A DNA stretch of 64,000 nt from Paraperlucidibaca baekdonensis (GTDB lineage: Bacteria > Pseudomonadota > Gammaproteobacteria > Pseudomonadales > Moraxellaceae): NCBI RefSeq assembly GCF_003387535.1, contig NZ_QUNR01000003.1, positions 372,001 to 436,000 on the forward strand, written 5' to 3'. Under the pieces are notes generated by a model, which saw only the letters and a program-made list of their open reading frames with translations, was not told the origin of the DNA and did no database searches. Shown here in pieces: positions 10,280-19,698 of the stretch. The position numbers and the translations under genes are program-made. Position 1 is the first letter of the stretch, and each line of letters begins with the position of its first letter.

Positions 10280-13200
10280 CCGGTTTTGTGCATTTACGCG
10301 TGCGTTCAGAGTTTTCCTTGCAAGACTCGATCGTCCGTATCCCCGCCTTAGTCTCAGCCACGGCAGCCGCCGAGATGCCCGCCGTGGCCATGGCCGACCT
10401 GATGAACCTCTACGGCTTGGTGAAGTTTTATAAAGCCGCGCAAAAAAAGGCTATTAAGCCGATTTTTGGGGCGGATTTAGTCATTCGCCAAGGCGATGCC
10501 GTGAGCCTAGTCACCGCCTTGGTGCTCAACAACACCGGCTATTTAAACCTGATGGCGCTGATCTCGCAGGCCTATATTACCGGCCAAGAGCAAGGTCGGC
10601 CGGTATTGGCCTATGCCGATTTAAGCGCACGCCATGAGGGCCTGATCTTTCTCTTGAGCCGCAGCAGTGATGTCGGTCAGGCGCTTATTGGCAGTGATAT
10701 TGCGCAGGCCGATCGCCTCCTGAGTGCGTGGATGGCGCTGTGTCCATCGCGGGTATATATGGAGTTACAACGCACCGGCCGCGATGGCGAAGAGGATCAT
10801 TTGCATGCCGCAATGGCGCTCGCTGAACGCCTGCAATGCCCGGTGGTGGCGACCAATGATGTGCGCTTTCTGACACCGGAGGAATTCGAGGCGCATGAGG
10901 TGCGGGTGAGTATTGCGCAAAGCTATACCCTCGATGACCCACGCCGCCCGCGCGACTACAGCGCCGAGCAATACTTCAAAACCACCGAGCAAATGCAGGC
11001 GCTGTTTAGCGATATTCCTGAGGCCTTGGCCAATACCGTGGAGATCGCCAAGCGCTGCAGCCTGAGCTTGAGTTTGGGCAAAAACTATCTGCCCGACTTC
11101 CCGGTGCCACCGGGCCTGACCATGGCCGAGTATTTCTCGCAGCTCTCGCATGAGGGCCTGCAAAAACGCCTCGATAAGCTCTTTGATCGCACGCGCGAAG
11201 ACATGCCGAGCATTGAGGCCGAATACAAGGCGCGGCTGGAGTTTGAGCTCAATATCATTAATCAAATGGGCTTTCCCGGCTACTTTCTCATCGTCATGGA
11301 TTTTATCCGCTGGGCGAAAGAAAACGGCGTGCCGGTTGGGCCGGGGCGAGGTTCAGGCGCCGGCTCGTTAGTGGCGTATTCGCTGCTGATTACCGATTTA
11401 GATCCGATCAAATACGACCTATTGTTTGAGCGCTTTTTGAATCCTGAGCGGGTCTCGATGCCCGACTTTGATATCGACTTTTGCATGGAAGGTCGCGACC
11501 GCGTCATCGATTATGTCGCCAATCATTATGGCCGCCACGCGGTGTCGCAGATCATCACTTTTGGCACCATGGCTGCGAAAGCGGTGGTGCGGGATGTCGC
11601 GCGCGTGCTCGGCAAGGCCTATGGTTTGGCCGATCGCATCTCGAAAATGATTCCGTTCACGCCCGGTATCTCGCTCGAAGAGGCCCGTCAGCAAGAGCCC
11701 ATGCTCGAGGAATTGCTCAGCGTTGCCGAAATGAGCGATCACGACGACGCGCTGGAAATTTGGGAGATGGCGCTCAAGCTCGAAGGCATCACGCGCGGCG
11801 TGGGTAAACACGCCGGCGGTGTTTTGATTGCGCCGGGTAAGCTCACCGATTTCACTGCGGTCTACACCGACGACGAAGGCAAATGGGTCAGCCAATACGA
11901 TAAAGACGATGTTGAGTCGGTCGGTTTGGTGAAGTTCGACTTTTTGGGTCTGCGCACGCTCACCATCATCGACTGGGCATTGAAAGATATTAACGCCAAG
12001 CGCGCGCGGCGCGGCGAGGCGGCGATCGACATTGACCGCATTCCGCTCAATGACCCGGTGCCGTATCGCACCATGTCTGAGGGCAAAACCACGGCGATTT
12101 TCCAGCTCGAATCGCGCGGCATGAAGGAGCTTATTAAAAAGCTCAAGCCCTCGCGCTTTGAAGACGTGGTGGCGCTGGTGGCGTTGTATCGACCGGGGCC
12201 GCTGGAGTCGGGCATGGTCGACGACTTCATCAATCGTAAGCATGGTCGCGCCGATGTGGCCTACCCGCACCCTGAGCTGGAGCCGGTGCTGGAAAACACC
12301 TATGGCGTCATTCTCTACCAAGAGCAGGTCATGCAAATCGCCCAGGTCTTGGCAGGCTACTCGCTGGGTGGCGCCGATATGTTGCGCCGCGCCATGGGTA
12401 AGAAAAAGCCTGAGGAGATGGCCAAAGAACGCGTCAAATTCATGGAAGGTTCCGGTGCGCGCGGTGTTGATCCCGCGCAGGCTGGCGGCATTTTCGACCT
12501 CATGGAAAAGTTTGCTGGCTACGGCTTTAACAAGTCGCACTCGGCCGCCTATGCCTTGGTGTCCTACCAAACCGCATGGCTGAAAGTGAATTATCCCGCC
12601 GAGTTCATGGCGGCGGTGCTGTCGTCGGAGATGGCCAATACCGACAAAATCGTGGTGTTTATTGAAGAATGTCGCGCCATGGGCTTGAGCATTCGTCCGC
12701 CGAGCGTCAATGAATCAGCTTATCGCTTTGTGGCCAATGACGCCGGCGAGGTGATCTACGGTCTCGGCGCTATTCGCGGTGTTGGCGAGGGGCCGGTGGC
12801 CTCATTGCTGGCGGCTCGCGAAGCCGATGGCGAGTTTCAGGATCTGTTTGATTTCACCCGCCGCATCGATTTGCGCAAGCTCAATAAGCGCGCACTCGAG
12901 GCCTTGATTCGTGCCGGTGCGCTCGATGCCCAAGGTGCGCATCGCGCCGTGCTCATGGCATCGCTGGAAAATGCCGTGGCGGCCGCCGAGCAGCAAGCCC
13001 GCAACGATGACTGCGGCATGGTCGACCTGTTTGGTGATGTCGTTGAGGCCGCGCCCTCGGGCGAATGGGCCGAGGCCATGGAGTGGAGCGAAGATGAGCG
13101 CCTACAGGCCGAAAAAGAAACGCTCGGGCTCTACCTCACCGGCCATCCGATCGATCAATACGAAGCTGAGTTAGGGCGCCTCGTGACCTGCCGCTTAGCC

Positions 13201-13728
13201 GATTTGCAGCCCACGCGCCGTGGCCAAAATACCACCGTGGCGGGTTTGCTAATGGGCCATCGCATCATGAAAGGCGCGCGCGGCTCGCGAGCCTTTTTGA
13301 CCATCGATGACCGTACCGCACGAGTTGAAGTCACCGTCTTTAATGAGGTGCTGGAGCACGTTCGGCCGCTGCTCAGCACGGATAGTGTGCTGGTCATTGA
13401 AGGAGAAGTATCGATGGATGAGTATGTCGGCGCGCTGAAAGTCGTGGCCAAACATATTCAACCTTTAGTCGATGCGCGCACGCGCTTGAGCAAGGGTCTG
13501 GAGCTAACCGTGCCTGTGGCGCTGGGTCTGCGTGGTGTTCACGATCTGACCGAATGGCTGATGACACAACGCTCAGATGACGGGGCGTTATTGCGTTTTC
13601 GCGTGCAACATCCGGCGGCGCAAGCGACCTTTATGGGCGGCGAGCAGTGGCGGGTAAAACTCACCGATCCGCTATTGCGCGGATTGCGCCAGCGCCTAGG
13701 CCACGACAGTGTGCGCATACTCTACTAA
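10276..13728 (+). CDS. dnaE: DNA polymerase III alpha subunit
   Basis: Catalytic subunit of the replicative polymerase. I place the start at ATG 10276 (1150 aa), which overlaps the rnhB stop as ATGA and gives [18 protein letters not shown], matching the family N-terminus. A GTG seven codons upstream would only add an unsupported extension. The PHP domain is N-terminal. The polymerase core has PDFDID at 396-401 (catalytic D397 and D399) and the third aspartate D555 in VKFDFLGL, aligned with E. coli D401, D403 and D555. Helix-hairpin-helix and OB-fold segments follow near the C-terminus ([15 protein letters not shown]). Length is typical (E. coli 1160). Confidence 0.97.
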   Translation: MTGFVHLRVRSEFSLQDSIVRIPALVSATAAAEMPAVAMADLMNLYGLVKFYKAAQKKAIKPIFGADLVIRQGDAVSLVTALVLNNTGYLNLMALISQAYITGQEQGRPVLAYADLSARHEGLIFLLSRSSDVGQALIGSDIAQADRLLSAWMALCPSRVYMELQRTGRDGEEDHLHAAMALAERLQCPVVATNDVRFLTPEEFEAHEVRVSIAQSYTLDDPRRPRDYSAEQYFKTTEQMQALFSDIPEALANTVEIAKRCSLSLSLGKNYLPDFPVPPGLTMAEYFSQLSHEGLQKRLDKLFDRTREDMPSIEAEYKARLEFELNIINQMGFPGYFLIVMDFIRWAKENGVPVGPGRGSGAGSLVAYSLLITDLDPIKYDLLFERFLNPERVSMPDFDIDFCMEGRDRVIDYVANHYGRHAVSQIITFGTMAAKAVVRDVARVLGKAYGLADRISKMIPFTPGISLEEARQQEPMLEELLSVAEMSDHDDALEIWEMALKLEGITRGVGKHAGGVLIAPGKLTDFTAVYTDDEGKWVSQYDKDDVESVGLVKFDFLGLRTLTIIDWALKDINAKRARRGEAAIDIDRIPLNDPVPYRTMSEGKTTAIFQLESRGMKELIKKLKPSRFEDVVALVALYRPGPLESGMVDDFINRKHGRADVAYPHPELEPVLENTYGVILYQEQVMQIAQVLAGYSLGGADMLRRAMGKKKPEEMAKERVKFMEGSGARGVDPAQAGGIFDLMEKFAGYGFNKSHSAAYALVSYQTAWLKVNYPAEFMAAVLSSEMANTDKIVVFIEECRAMGLSIRPPSVNESAYRFVANDAGEVIYGLGAIRGVGEGPVASLLAAREADGEFQDLFDFTRRIDLRKLNKRALEALIRAGALDAQGAHRAVLMASLENAVAAAEQQARNDDCGMVDLFGDVVEAAPSGEWAEAMEWSEDERLQAEKETLGLYLTGHPIDQYEAELGRLVTCRLADLQPTRRGQNTTVAGLLMGHRIMKGARGSRAFLTIDDRTARVEVTVFNEVLEHVRPLLSTDSVLVIEGEVSMDEYVGALKVVAKHIQPLVDARTRLSKGLELTVPVALGLRGVHDLTEWLMTQRSDDGALLRFRVQHPAAQATFMGGEQWRVKLTDPLLRGLRQRLGHDSVRILY

Positions 13729-13737
13729 GTTGCAGGT

Positions 13738-13765
13738 TTGCGCGCCGCGCTGTGTCGGCTACACT
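13738..13765 (+). promoter_or_regulatory. candidate sigma-70 promoter for accA-tilS
   Basis: In the 63-nt gap after dnaE, TTGCGC (13738-13743) and TACACT (13760-13765) are separated by 16 nt, 26 nt before the accA ATG. This would let accA-tilS be transcribed apart from dnaE. Called by eye; no transcript evidence. Confidence 0.4.
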
Positions 13766-13791
13766 CGGCGCATAGTTAATGAGAGCGATTC

Positions 13792-14760
13792 ATGAATCCT
13801 GATTACCTCGAATTCGAACAACCCATTGCCGAGCTGGAAGCCAAGATTGAAGGGCTTAAGCAGGTCGGTAGTGGCACGAGCTTAAATATCGACGATGAAG
13901 TATATCGGCTACGCCAAAAAAGCCTCAGCCTCACCGAAGATATTTTCACCAATCTCAGCTCCTGGCAGGTCTCGCAAATCTCGCGGCACCCGCGCCGTCC
14001 TTACACCATGGATTATGTGCAGCGCTTATTTACTGATTTTGATGAGCTCCATGGCGACCGTAGTTTCGCCGATGACGCTGCGCTGATTTGTGGCACCGCG
14101 CGCTTTATGGGCGAGCCAGTGATGATTATTGGCCATCAAAAAGGCCGCGATGTGCGCGAGAAAGTGCGCCGTAATTTTGGCATGCCGCGCCCTGAGGGCT
14201 ATCGCAAAGCACTTCGTCTGATGGAAATGGCCGAGCGCTTCAAAATGCCCATTTTCACGTTTATCGACACGCCCGGCGCGTATCCAGGCATCGATGCCGA
14301 AGAGCGCGGCCAGAGCGAAGCCATTGCTAAAAATCTGGCGGTTATGTCGCGCTTAAAAACGCCGATTATCTCCACGGTGATCGGCGAGGGCGGCTCCGGC
14401 GGTGCACTGGCGATTGGCGTCTGCGATAGCTTATTGATGCTGCAATACAGCACCTATTCGGTGATCTCACCGGAAGGCTGTGCGTCGATTTTGTGGAAAA
14501 CCGCGGCGAAAGCGCCTGAGGCTGCTGAGGCCATGAACCTGACGGCCTCGCGCTTGCAAGCCTTAGGTTTTGTCGATGATCTGGTGGCTGAGCCCTTGGG
14601 CGGCGCGCATCGCGACATGGACAAAATGGCGGATAACTTACGCAACTCGTTGCGCAGCCAGCTGAAAAAGCTCCGCAGCCTAGATCATTCAGCGCTGATC
14701 GGTCGTCGTTATGAGCGCCTAATGAGCTACGGCAACACCGAGCAGCTGCCCAGCGCATGA
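13792..14760 (+). CDS. accA: acetyl-CoA carboxylase carboxyltransferase alpha subunit
   Basis: Carboxyltransferase subunit that, with AccD, moves the carboxyl group from biotin to acetyl-CoA to form malonyl-CoA, the first step of fatty acid synthesis. The 322-aa protein matches the E. coli length (319). An N-terminal helical segment (residues 1-60) precedes the crotonase-like core, which contains [38 protein letters not shown] and [13 protein letters not shown]. The stop overlaps the tilS start by 4 nt. It lies after dnaE as in E. coli. A possible own promoter precedes it. Confidence 0.97.
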   Translation: MNPDYLEFEQPIAELEAKIEGLKQVGSGTSLNIDDEVYRLRQKSLSLTEDIFTNLSSWQVSQISRHPRRPYTMDYVQRLFTDFDELHGDRSFADDAALICGTARFMGEPVMIIGHQKGRDVREKVRRNFGMPRPEGYRKALRLMEMAERFKMPIFTFIDTPGAYPGIDAEERGQSEAIAKNLAVMSRLKTPIISTVIGEGGSGGALAIGVCDSLLMLQYSTYSVISPEGCASILWKTAAKAPEAAEAMNLTASRLQALGFVDDLVAEPLGGAHRDMDKMADNLRNSLRSQLKKLRSLDHSALIGRRYERLMSYGNTEQLPSA

Positions 14761-16052
14761 ACCCGGTGGCCGCGCTTGACGCGTTTCTGCGCGCGCGGCA
14801 ACTCGACACCCCGCACATTCGCGGCCTCGTGCTGGCCCTGAGTGCTGGGCCGGATTCATTGGCGCTGCTCATGGCGCTGGCGCACATCGCCCCCTCACTT
14901 AATTACCGCCTGCGAGCCGTGCATATCCATCACGGCCTGCATGCCGATGCCGATGCATGGGCATCGCAGGCCTTGCAGCAAGCGCGGGCGCTGTCGGTAC
15001 CGGCAAACGTCATTCGTGTGCAGGTGAGTGCGCAGGCCAGCTTGGAGTCGGCTGCGCGTGCGGCACGCTACGAAGCGCTGATCGGCGATTGCCGGGCCGA
15101 TGAGGCGCTGCTCTTGGCGCACCATCAAGACGATCAAGCGGAAACGCTGATGCTCCGACTGATGCGCGGCGCCGGCTTGCAAGGTTTGGCGGCCATGCGC
15201 GCCGAGAGCATCTGGCGCTTGCCTGATGGCACGGCACGCCGGCGCTGGCGGCCTTGGTTGAGTGTGTCGCGCCAGCAGCTCATGCATTGCCTAGAGGGCA
15301 CTGAGCATAGCGATTTATCTGCCGTGCATGATCCCGCCAATGATGATCCGCGCTTTGCCCGTACGGCCTTGCGCCACGACATTCTGCCGCGCCTAAAGCA
15401 GCACTGGCCCGGCGCCTCGATGCAATTAGCGCAAGCCGCTGAGCAGCTTGCCGAGCAAGCGCAAGCACTTGATATATTTGCCGATAATGCCCTCGCGCCG
15501 TTGCTCGATGAGCGCACCGCAAGCCTCGATATGCTGGCGCTGATGGCCCTGCCTCAGACCGTGCATCAGAGCCTAATTGCGCGCTGGTTGAGCCGTGCTC
15601 AGGCGCCGTCATTGCCCAAGCGCTATTGGCCGCGTGTGGTGTCGGAGTTAGTGCTGGCACGCGCCGATGCGCAGCCGCAGCTGGCATGGGCCGGCTGGTC
15701 ATTGCGGCGATATAAGCAGCGTTTGTATGTGCTTCATGATGCCGAGTTGGCAGCGTTGCCGGAGGGCATAGACTGGCCAGATCCGCAGCAGCCGCTATTC
15801 TGGGCTGGATGCGAATGGCGGTTAGCGGAGCTATTTCAGGCGCCTGCTTTGGCGCTGCTTCCCGGGCTATTGAGTCGGCCGTGGCGGCTGGCGGCGCGGC
15901 GTGGCGGTGAGCGTTATCGCCCCAATGCGCAGGGGCCGAGCCAGAGCGTGAAGCACTGGTGCCAGGCGCAAAACATTCCGCCTTGGCAGCGCCATCGAGT
16001 GGTGTGTGTTTGGGCTGGCAATGACGTGGTGGCGCTCAAGTGTCTGTCATGA
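14757..16052 (+). CDS. tilS: tRNA(Ile)-lysidine synthetase
   Basis: Modifies C34 of the CAU-anticodon tRNA-Ile to lysidine so that it reads AUA, an essential function. The 431-aa protein has the N-terminal PP-loop ATPase domain, a middle TilS substrate-binding domain and a C-terminal domain ending near the conserved [12 protein letters not shown] segment. [11 protein letters not shown] and HHQDDQAET are classic. One deviation: the ATP-binding PP-loop reads SAGPDS (29-34) where the family consensus is SGGxDS, so the first glycine is alanine. The start is the ATGA overlap with accA. The gene is convergent with the monooxygenase that follows; no clear terminator lies between them. Confidence 0.93.
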   Translation: MNPVAALDAFLRARQLDTPHIRGLVLALSAGPDSLALLMALAHIAPSLNYRLRAVHIHHGLHADADAWASQALQQARALSVPANVIRVQVSAQASLESAARAARYEALIGDCRADEALLLAHHQDDQAETLMLRLMRGAGLQGLAAMRAESIWRLPDGTARRRWRPWLSVSRQQLMHCLEGTEHSDLSAVHDPANDDPRFARTALRHDILPRLKQHWPGASMQLAQAAEQLAEQAQALDIFADNALAPLLDERTASLDMLALMALPQTVHQSLIARWLSRAQAPSLPKRYWPRVVSELVLARADAQPQLAWAGWSLRRYKQRLYVLHDAELAALPEGIDWPDPQQPLFWAGCEWRLAELFQAPALALLPGLLSRPWRLAARRGGERYRPNAQGPSQSVKHWCQAQNIPPWQRHRVVCVWAGNDVVALKCLS

Positions 16053-16095
16053 CGAGTGCTTGAGCGCCTTGCGCTAGCGTTTGTGCAAACGGCCT

Positions 16096-17622
16096 CTAGC
16101 TGCGACCAAAGGCGGCTCGTAGTGGTGCAGTCACACGACTTAATCCACTGGCGGCGCGTGCGGGTTGACCGTCAAATTGCAAGTAGCCATCGTCGATGGG
16201 TTTAAAGCGCATCAACGGTACATCACGCAGATAATCTTGCACCACACGAAATGGCGATTTCGAGCCTTGGCGCGGCAGTCGATCAGCGGCACGCTTGATG
16301 TAACCAGAGCTTAAGCTGCCGAGCACGGTGTCTTCGGTGATCAAGTTATCGTGATCATGGACCTCCACCGTGCGATAGCCATGCTCATCCATGTGATTCA
16401 TCAAACGGCACACGTACTCGCTCGCTAAATCGGCTTTCAGCGTCCAGGAGGCATTGGTGTAGCCAAACACCACCGCCGCGTTGGGCACGCCTTCAATCAG
16501 CACGCCTTTATAGGTCAGGCGCGAGCTGATGGGCGCGGCTTTATTGTCGACCTTGAGCGTCATGCCGCCGGCCATTTGCACATCCAAGCCAGTAGCGGTG
16601 ATGATGATGTCGGCGGCAATTTCTTCGCCGGATTTCAGCAAAATGCCGGTTTCGGTGAACTTTTCAATGTGGTCGGTGGCGATGCTGGCTTTGCCTTCTC
16701 GTAACACGCGAAATAAGTCGCCATTGGGCACGACGCACAGGCGCTGATCCCACGGTGCATAGCTGGGCGTGAAATGTTTCATGTCGATATGGCTGCCGGC
16801 GAGCTGTTTTTTCACCAAGCCTAAAAGTAAGCGCCGCACGGCGGCGGGGCGACTGCGGGCGGCTTGAAACAGCAGGCGCTGCAGGCCGATATTGCGAATG
16901 CGATTGATGCGATAAACGGCTTTTTCCGGCAATACCTTTTGCAGCGTACGCGCCACCGGATCTATCGCCGGTACCGACATAATGTAGGTCGGCGAGCGCT
17001 GCAGCATGGTCACGTGCGCGGCTTTATCGGTCATGGTTGGCAACAAGGTGATGGCCGTTGCGCCGCTACCAATAATCACCACGCGCTTGCCGGTGTAGTC
17101 GAGATTTTCAGGCCAAAATTGCGGGTGCACGATCTCGCCTGTAAAGGCTTTTTCGTTGGCAAACTCGGGCCGGAAGCCTTTGTCGTAGTTGTAATAACCA
17201 GTGCACACCATGAGGAAATTAGCGCTGTATTTTTCCTTTTCACCGCTGGCTTCATCGACTGCCTCGACAGTCCATAGGCCAGATTTTGTGGAGAAATTTG
17301 ATTTGATGACTTGGCGGCCGTAACGGATTTTTTTATCAATGCCGTATTCGCGAGCGGTCTCGCTCATGTAGCGCTTGATGGACGGACCATCGGCCAATAC
17401 GCGCGACTCTATCCAAGGTTTAAAGCTATAGCCGAAGGTAAACATGTCGGAGTCGGAGCGGATGCCGGGGTAGCGAAACAAATCCCAGGTACCGCCCATG
17501 GCTTGGCGACGCTCTAAAATAGCGACGGACTTGTTTGGGCACTGACGACTGAGATGGCAAGCAGCGCCAATACCGGACAGGCCGGCGCCAATAATCAAAA
17601 TATCGTGGTGTTGAACAGACAT
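16096..17622 (-). CDS. EthA-like flavoprotein (Baeyer-Villiger type) monooxygenase
   Basis: FAD- and NADPH-dependent oxygenase expected to insert oxygen next to a ketone or oxidise a sulfur compound; the natural substrate is unknown. The 508-aa protein has an FAD-binding GAGLSG at 12-17, MGGTWDLFRYPGIRSDSDM near 42-60, the Baeyer-Villiger fingerprint FxGxxxHxxxWP at 160-171 (H166), and a second dinucleotide motif GSGATA at 185-190. From memory the sequence is strikingly like mycobacterial EthA over its whole length, including NASWTLKADL. It is a single gene, convergent with tilS. A perfect 14-bp palindrome lies in its likely promoter, suggesting a repressor, but no regulator gene is nearby. 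Confidence 0.9.
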   Translation of the reverse strand: MSVQHHDILIIGAGLSGIGAACHLSRQCPNKSVAILERRQAMGGTWDLFRYPGIRSDSDMFTFGYSFKPWIESRVLADGPSIKRYMSETAREYGIDKKIRYGRQVIKSNFSTKSGLWTVEAVDEASGEKEKYSANFLMVCTGYYNYDKGFRPEFANEKAFTGEIVHPQFWPENLDYTGKRVVIIGSGATAITLLPTMTDKAAHVTMLQRSPTYIMSVPAIDPVARTLQKVLPEKAVYRINRIRNIGLQRLLFQAARSRPAAVRRLLLGLVKKQLAGSHIDMKHFTPSYAPWDQRLCVVPNGDLFRVLREGKASIATDHIEKFTETGILLKSGEEIAADIIITATGLDVQMAGGMTLKVDNKAAPISSRLTYKGVLIEGVPNAAVVFGYTNASWTLKADLASEYVCRLMNHMDEHGYRTVEVHDHDNLITEDTVLGSLSSGYIKRAADRLPRQGSKSPFRVVQDYLRDVPLMRFKPIDDGYLQFDGQPARAASGLSRVTAPLRAAFGRS

Positions 17623-17679
17623 GATGTGACTCGCTGAAATAAACCGTGTCTTAAGCTAAGGCGTTTCATTTCAGCGGTC

Positions 17680-17707
17680 AATCTATTTTGACAGTGCGCA
17701 CTGTAAC
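17680..17707 (-). promoter_or_regulatory. candidate promoter with palindromic operator for the EthA-like monooxygenase
   Basis: On the minus strand GTTACA (17702-17707) and TAGATT (17680-17685) are 16 nt apart, about 60 nt before the monooxygenase start. The perfect palindrome ACAGTGCGCACTGT (17691-17704) fills the space between them and overlaps the -35 box, the geometry expected for a repressor site, for example of the TetR family. Confidence 0.45.
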
Positions 17708-17724
17708 ATTTGTCTGGTTGGCGT

Positions 17725-18939
17725 TTAAATCTTCCGTAATACCAAGCTGGCATTGGTGCCGCCAAAGCCAAAACTATTGCTCATGATGGTTTTCAAGCCG
17801 GCGTTCTCAATGCGCTTTAGAGCAATCGGCAAGCCCTCGGCCTCAGGGTCTAGCGTCTCAATATTGGCTGAGGCCGTGACAAAATCATTGGCCAGCATGA
17901 TCAGACAATAAATTGCCTCTTGCGCGCCAGCCGCGCCGAGCGAGTGACCAGAGAGTGACTTCGTGGAACTGATGTGCGGCGCGTTATCGCCAAACACCGC
18001 ACGAATGGCTTTCAGCTCAGCCAAATCGCCAACGGGTGTCGAGGTGCCATGGGTATTCAGGTAGTTGATGGGTGTGTCGACGCTTTGCAGCGCCATTTCC
18101 ATACAGCGCTGGGCACCTTCGCCACTGGGCGCGACCATGTCATGGCCATCGGATGTGGCGCCGTAGCCAATGATTTCCGCCAAAATCGTGGCACCACGCG
18201 CTACCGCATGGTCATAGGACTCGACGACTACCATGCCGGCACCACCAGCAATCACGAAACCATCGCGGTTGGCGTCATAAGCGCGAGAAGCTTTTTCCGG
18301 TGTGTCGTTGTATTTGCTCGACATGGCGCCCATGGCATCAAACAAACACGATTCCTCCCAAGCTTCCTCTTCGCCGCCGCCGGCAAACACCACATCTTGT
18401 TTGCCGAGCTGAATGAGTTCCGCGGCATGGCCAATGCAGTGCGCGCTAGTCGCGCAAGCTGAGGCAATGGAGTAATTCACGCCTTTGATTTTGAACGCCG
18501 TCGATAAACATGCCGACAGGGTAGAGGCCATGGTGCGCGGCACCATATAAGGCCCAATGCGTTTCACGCCTTTGTCACGAGCGATGTCAGCAGCGGCGAC
18601 TTGGTTGGTGCTGGAGGCGCCACCGGAGCCAGCGACTAAGCCGGTACGCGGGTTAACGACCTGCTCTGGTGTCAATCCCGCCATGTCGATGGCACGAGTC
18701 AATGCAACATAGCCATAGGCGGCGGCATCGCCCATGAAGCGGCGCATTTTGCGATCGATGAGTGCGTCGAGATCAAGATCACGAATGGAGCCGCTGACTT
18801 GGCTGCGAAAGCCCATCTCGGTATATGTTGCATTGGCACGAATGCCTGAGATGCCGTTGAACAGGCTGTGTCTGACGGTTTCGGTGTCGTGGCCTAAGCA
18901 AGAGACAATGCCGTATCCGGTGATAACAACGCGACGCAT
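17725..18939 (-). CDS. fabB: 3-oxoacyl-ACP synthase I
   Basis: Condensing enzyme KAS I, which elongates acyl-ACPs and is required to extend the cis-3-decenoyl-ACP made by FabA toward unsaturated fatty acids. The 404-aa protein has the full Cys-His-His triad: C162 in [14 protein letters not shown]297 in [11 protein letters not shown] and H332 in [19 protein letters not shown] ribosome site 6 nt before the ATG overlaps the end of fabA, with a 13-nt gap, so the two genes form an operon fabA-fabB as in pseudomonads. This pairing implies anaerobic-type unsaturated fatty acid synthesis. No obvious terminator follows. Confidence 0.97.
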   Translation of the reverse strand: MRRVVITGYGIVSCLGHDTETVRHSLFNGISGIRANATYTEMGFRSQVSGSIRDLDLDALIDRKMRRFMGDAAAYGYVALTRAIDMAGLTPEQVVNPRTGLVAGSGGASSTNQVAAADIARDKGVKRIGPYMVPRTMASTLSACLSTAFKIKGVNYSIASACATSAHCIGHAAELIQLGKQDVVFAGGGEEEAWEESCLFDAMGAMSSKYNDTPEKASRAYDANRDGFVIAGGAGMVVVESYDHAVARGATILAEIIGYGATSDGHDMVAPSGEGAQRCMEMALQSVDTPINYLNTHGTSTPVGDLAELKAIRAVFGDNAPHISSTKSLSGHSLGAAGAQEAIYCLIMLANDFVTASANIETLDPEAEGLPIALKRIENAGLKTIMSNSFGFGGTNASLVLRKI

Positions 18940-18952
18940 GGCGAGCTCCTGC

Positions 18953-19477
18953 TTAGAAATGATCGGTGCTGGTAAAGAGGCCGACTTTTAAATCGCTGGC
19001 GGTGTAGATCTCGCGATCATCGAGTAGCACGCGGCCATTGGCGATGCCCATGATCAGCTTGCGCTCGACCATCCGCGTGACATCGAGCTCGTAACGCAAG
19101 GTTTTGCCGGTGGGCAACACTTGGCCGAAAAATTTCACCTCGCCGCAGCCGAGTGCGCGACCGCGACCAGGATTGCCACGCCAGCCCAGATAAAAGCCAA
19201 GTAGTTGCCAGAGTGCGTCGAGGCCTAAGCAGCCGGGCATCACGGGGTCGGTCTCAAAATGGCATTGGAAAAACCACAGATCAGGGTGAATATCGAGCTC
19301 GGCAATGATTTTGCCTTTGCCGGCCGAGCCACCATCACGCGCGAGGTGGGTGATGCGATCCATCATCAGCATATTGGGCAAAGGCAGGCGGGCGTTACCT
19401 GGTCCAAACAGTTCGCCGTGGGCACAGGCAATGAGTTCCTCGCGGCTGAAGCTGCTTTGTTGATGAACGTCGCTCAT
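18953..19477 (-). CDS. fabA: 3-hydroxydecanoyl-ACP dehydratase/isomerase
   Basis: Bifunctional dehydratase and trans-2/cis-3 isomerase that introduces the double bond at the C10 stage of fatty acid synthesis. The start is set at ATG 19477, giving 174 aa (E. coli 172), because AAGGA lies at proper spacing and [16 protein letters not shown] matches the family; a longer frame back to 19564 adds an unsupported extension. Active-site H73 lies in [14 protein letters not shown] and D87 in GLDALWQL. The gene is first in the fabA-fabB operon and divergent from ccmF, with about 220 nt between the starts. I found no convincing FabR or DesT operator by eye. Confidence 0.97.
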   Translation of the reverse strand: MSDVHQQSSFSREELIACAHGELFGPGNARLPLPNMLMMDRITHLARDGGSAGKGKIIAELDIHPDLWFFQCHFETDPVMPGCLGLDALWQLLGFYLGWRGNPGRGRALGCGEVKFFGQVLPTGKTLRYELDVTRMVERKLIMGIANGRVLLDDREIYTASDLKVGLFTSTDHF

Positions 19478-19627
19478 AAATTTCCTTGATGAATTTTGCT
19501 TGGCCCATGGTAGCAACTGCACCTTGGCATAAAACTTACCCATTGGCCGTAGAGTTGTTTCCAAATGTGTTTGCTAGGTGCCACAAACCGTTAACAACAA
19601 TGAAGTGGATTGACTAAGCGGTGTTGC

Positions 19628-19655
19628 TGGACAGCGCCGGTGGCGTGGGTATGAT
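19628..19655 (+). promoter_or_regulatory. candidate sigma-70 promoter for ccmFGHI
   Basis: TGGACA (19628-19633) and TATGAT (19650-19655), each 5 of 6 to consensus, are 16 nt apart and lie 44 nt upstream of the ccmF ATG. This also argues against the longer GTG-initiated reading of ccmF, which would start inside the promoter. Confidence 0.55.
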
Positions 19656-19698
19656 GGCGACCTGTTGTGCGCTTGCGCGACCATTATGGGGGGTAACT

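Noticed and set aside
11419-12570. 383-codon open frame on the minus strand inside dnaE
   Set aside because: It lies antisense to the conserved polymerase core, has no recognisable family, and His/Arg-rich low-complexity translation typical of a reverse-strand shadow.
16078-16091. CGTTTG-TG-CAAACG inverted repeat between tilS and the monooxygenase as a terminator
   Set aside because: Short stem, two-base loop and no T-run on either strand.
19621-19698. GTG-initiated extension of ccmF
   Set aside because: It would begin inside a good promoter and lacks a ribosome site; ATG 19699 has a G-rich Shine-Dalgarno and the family N-terminus.
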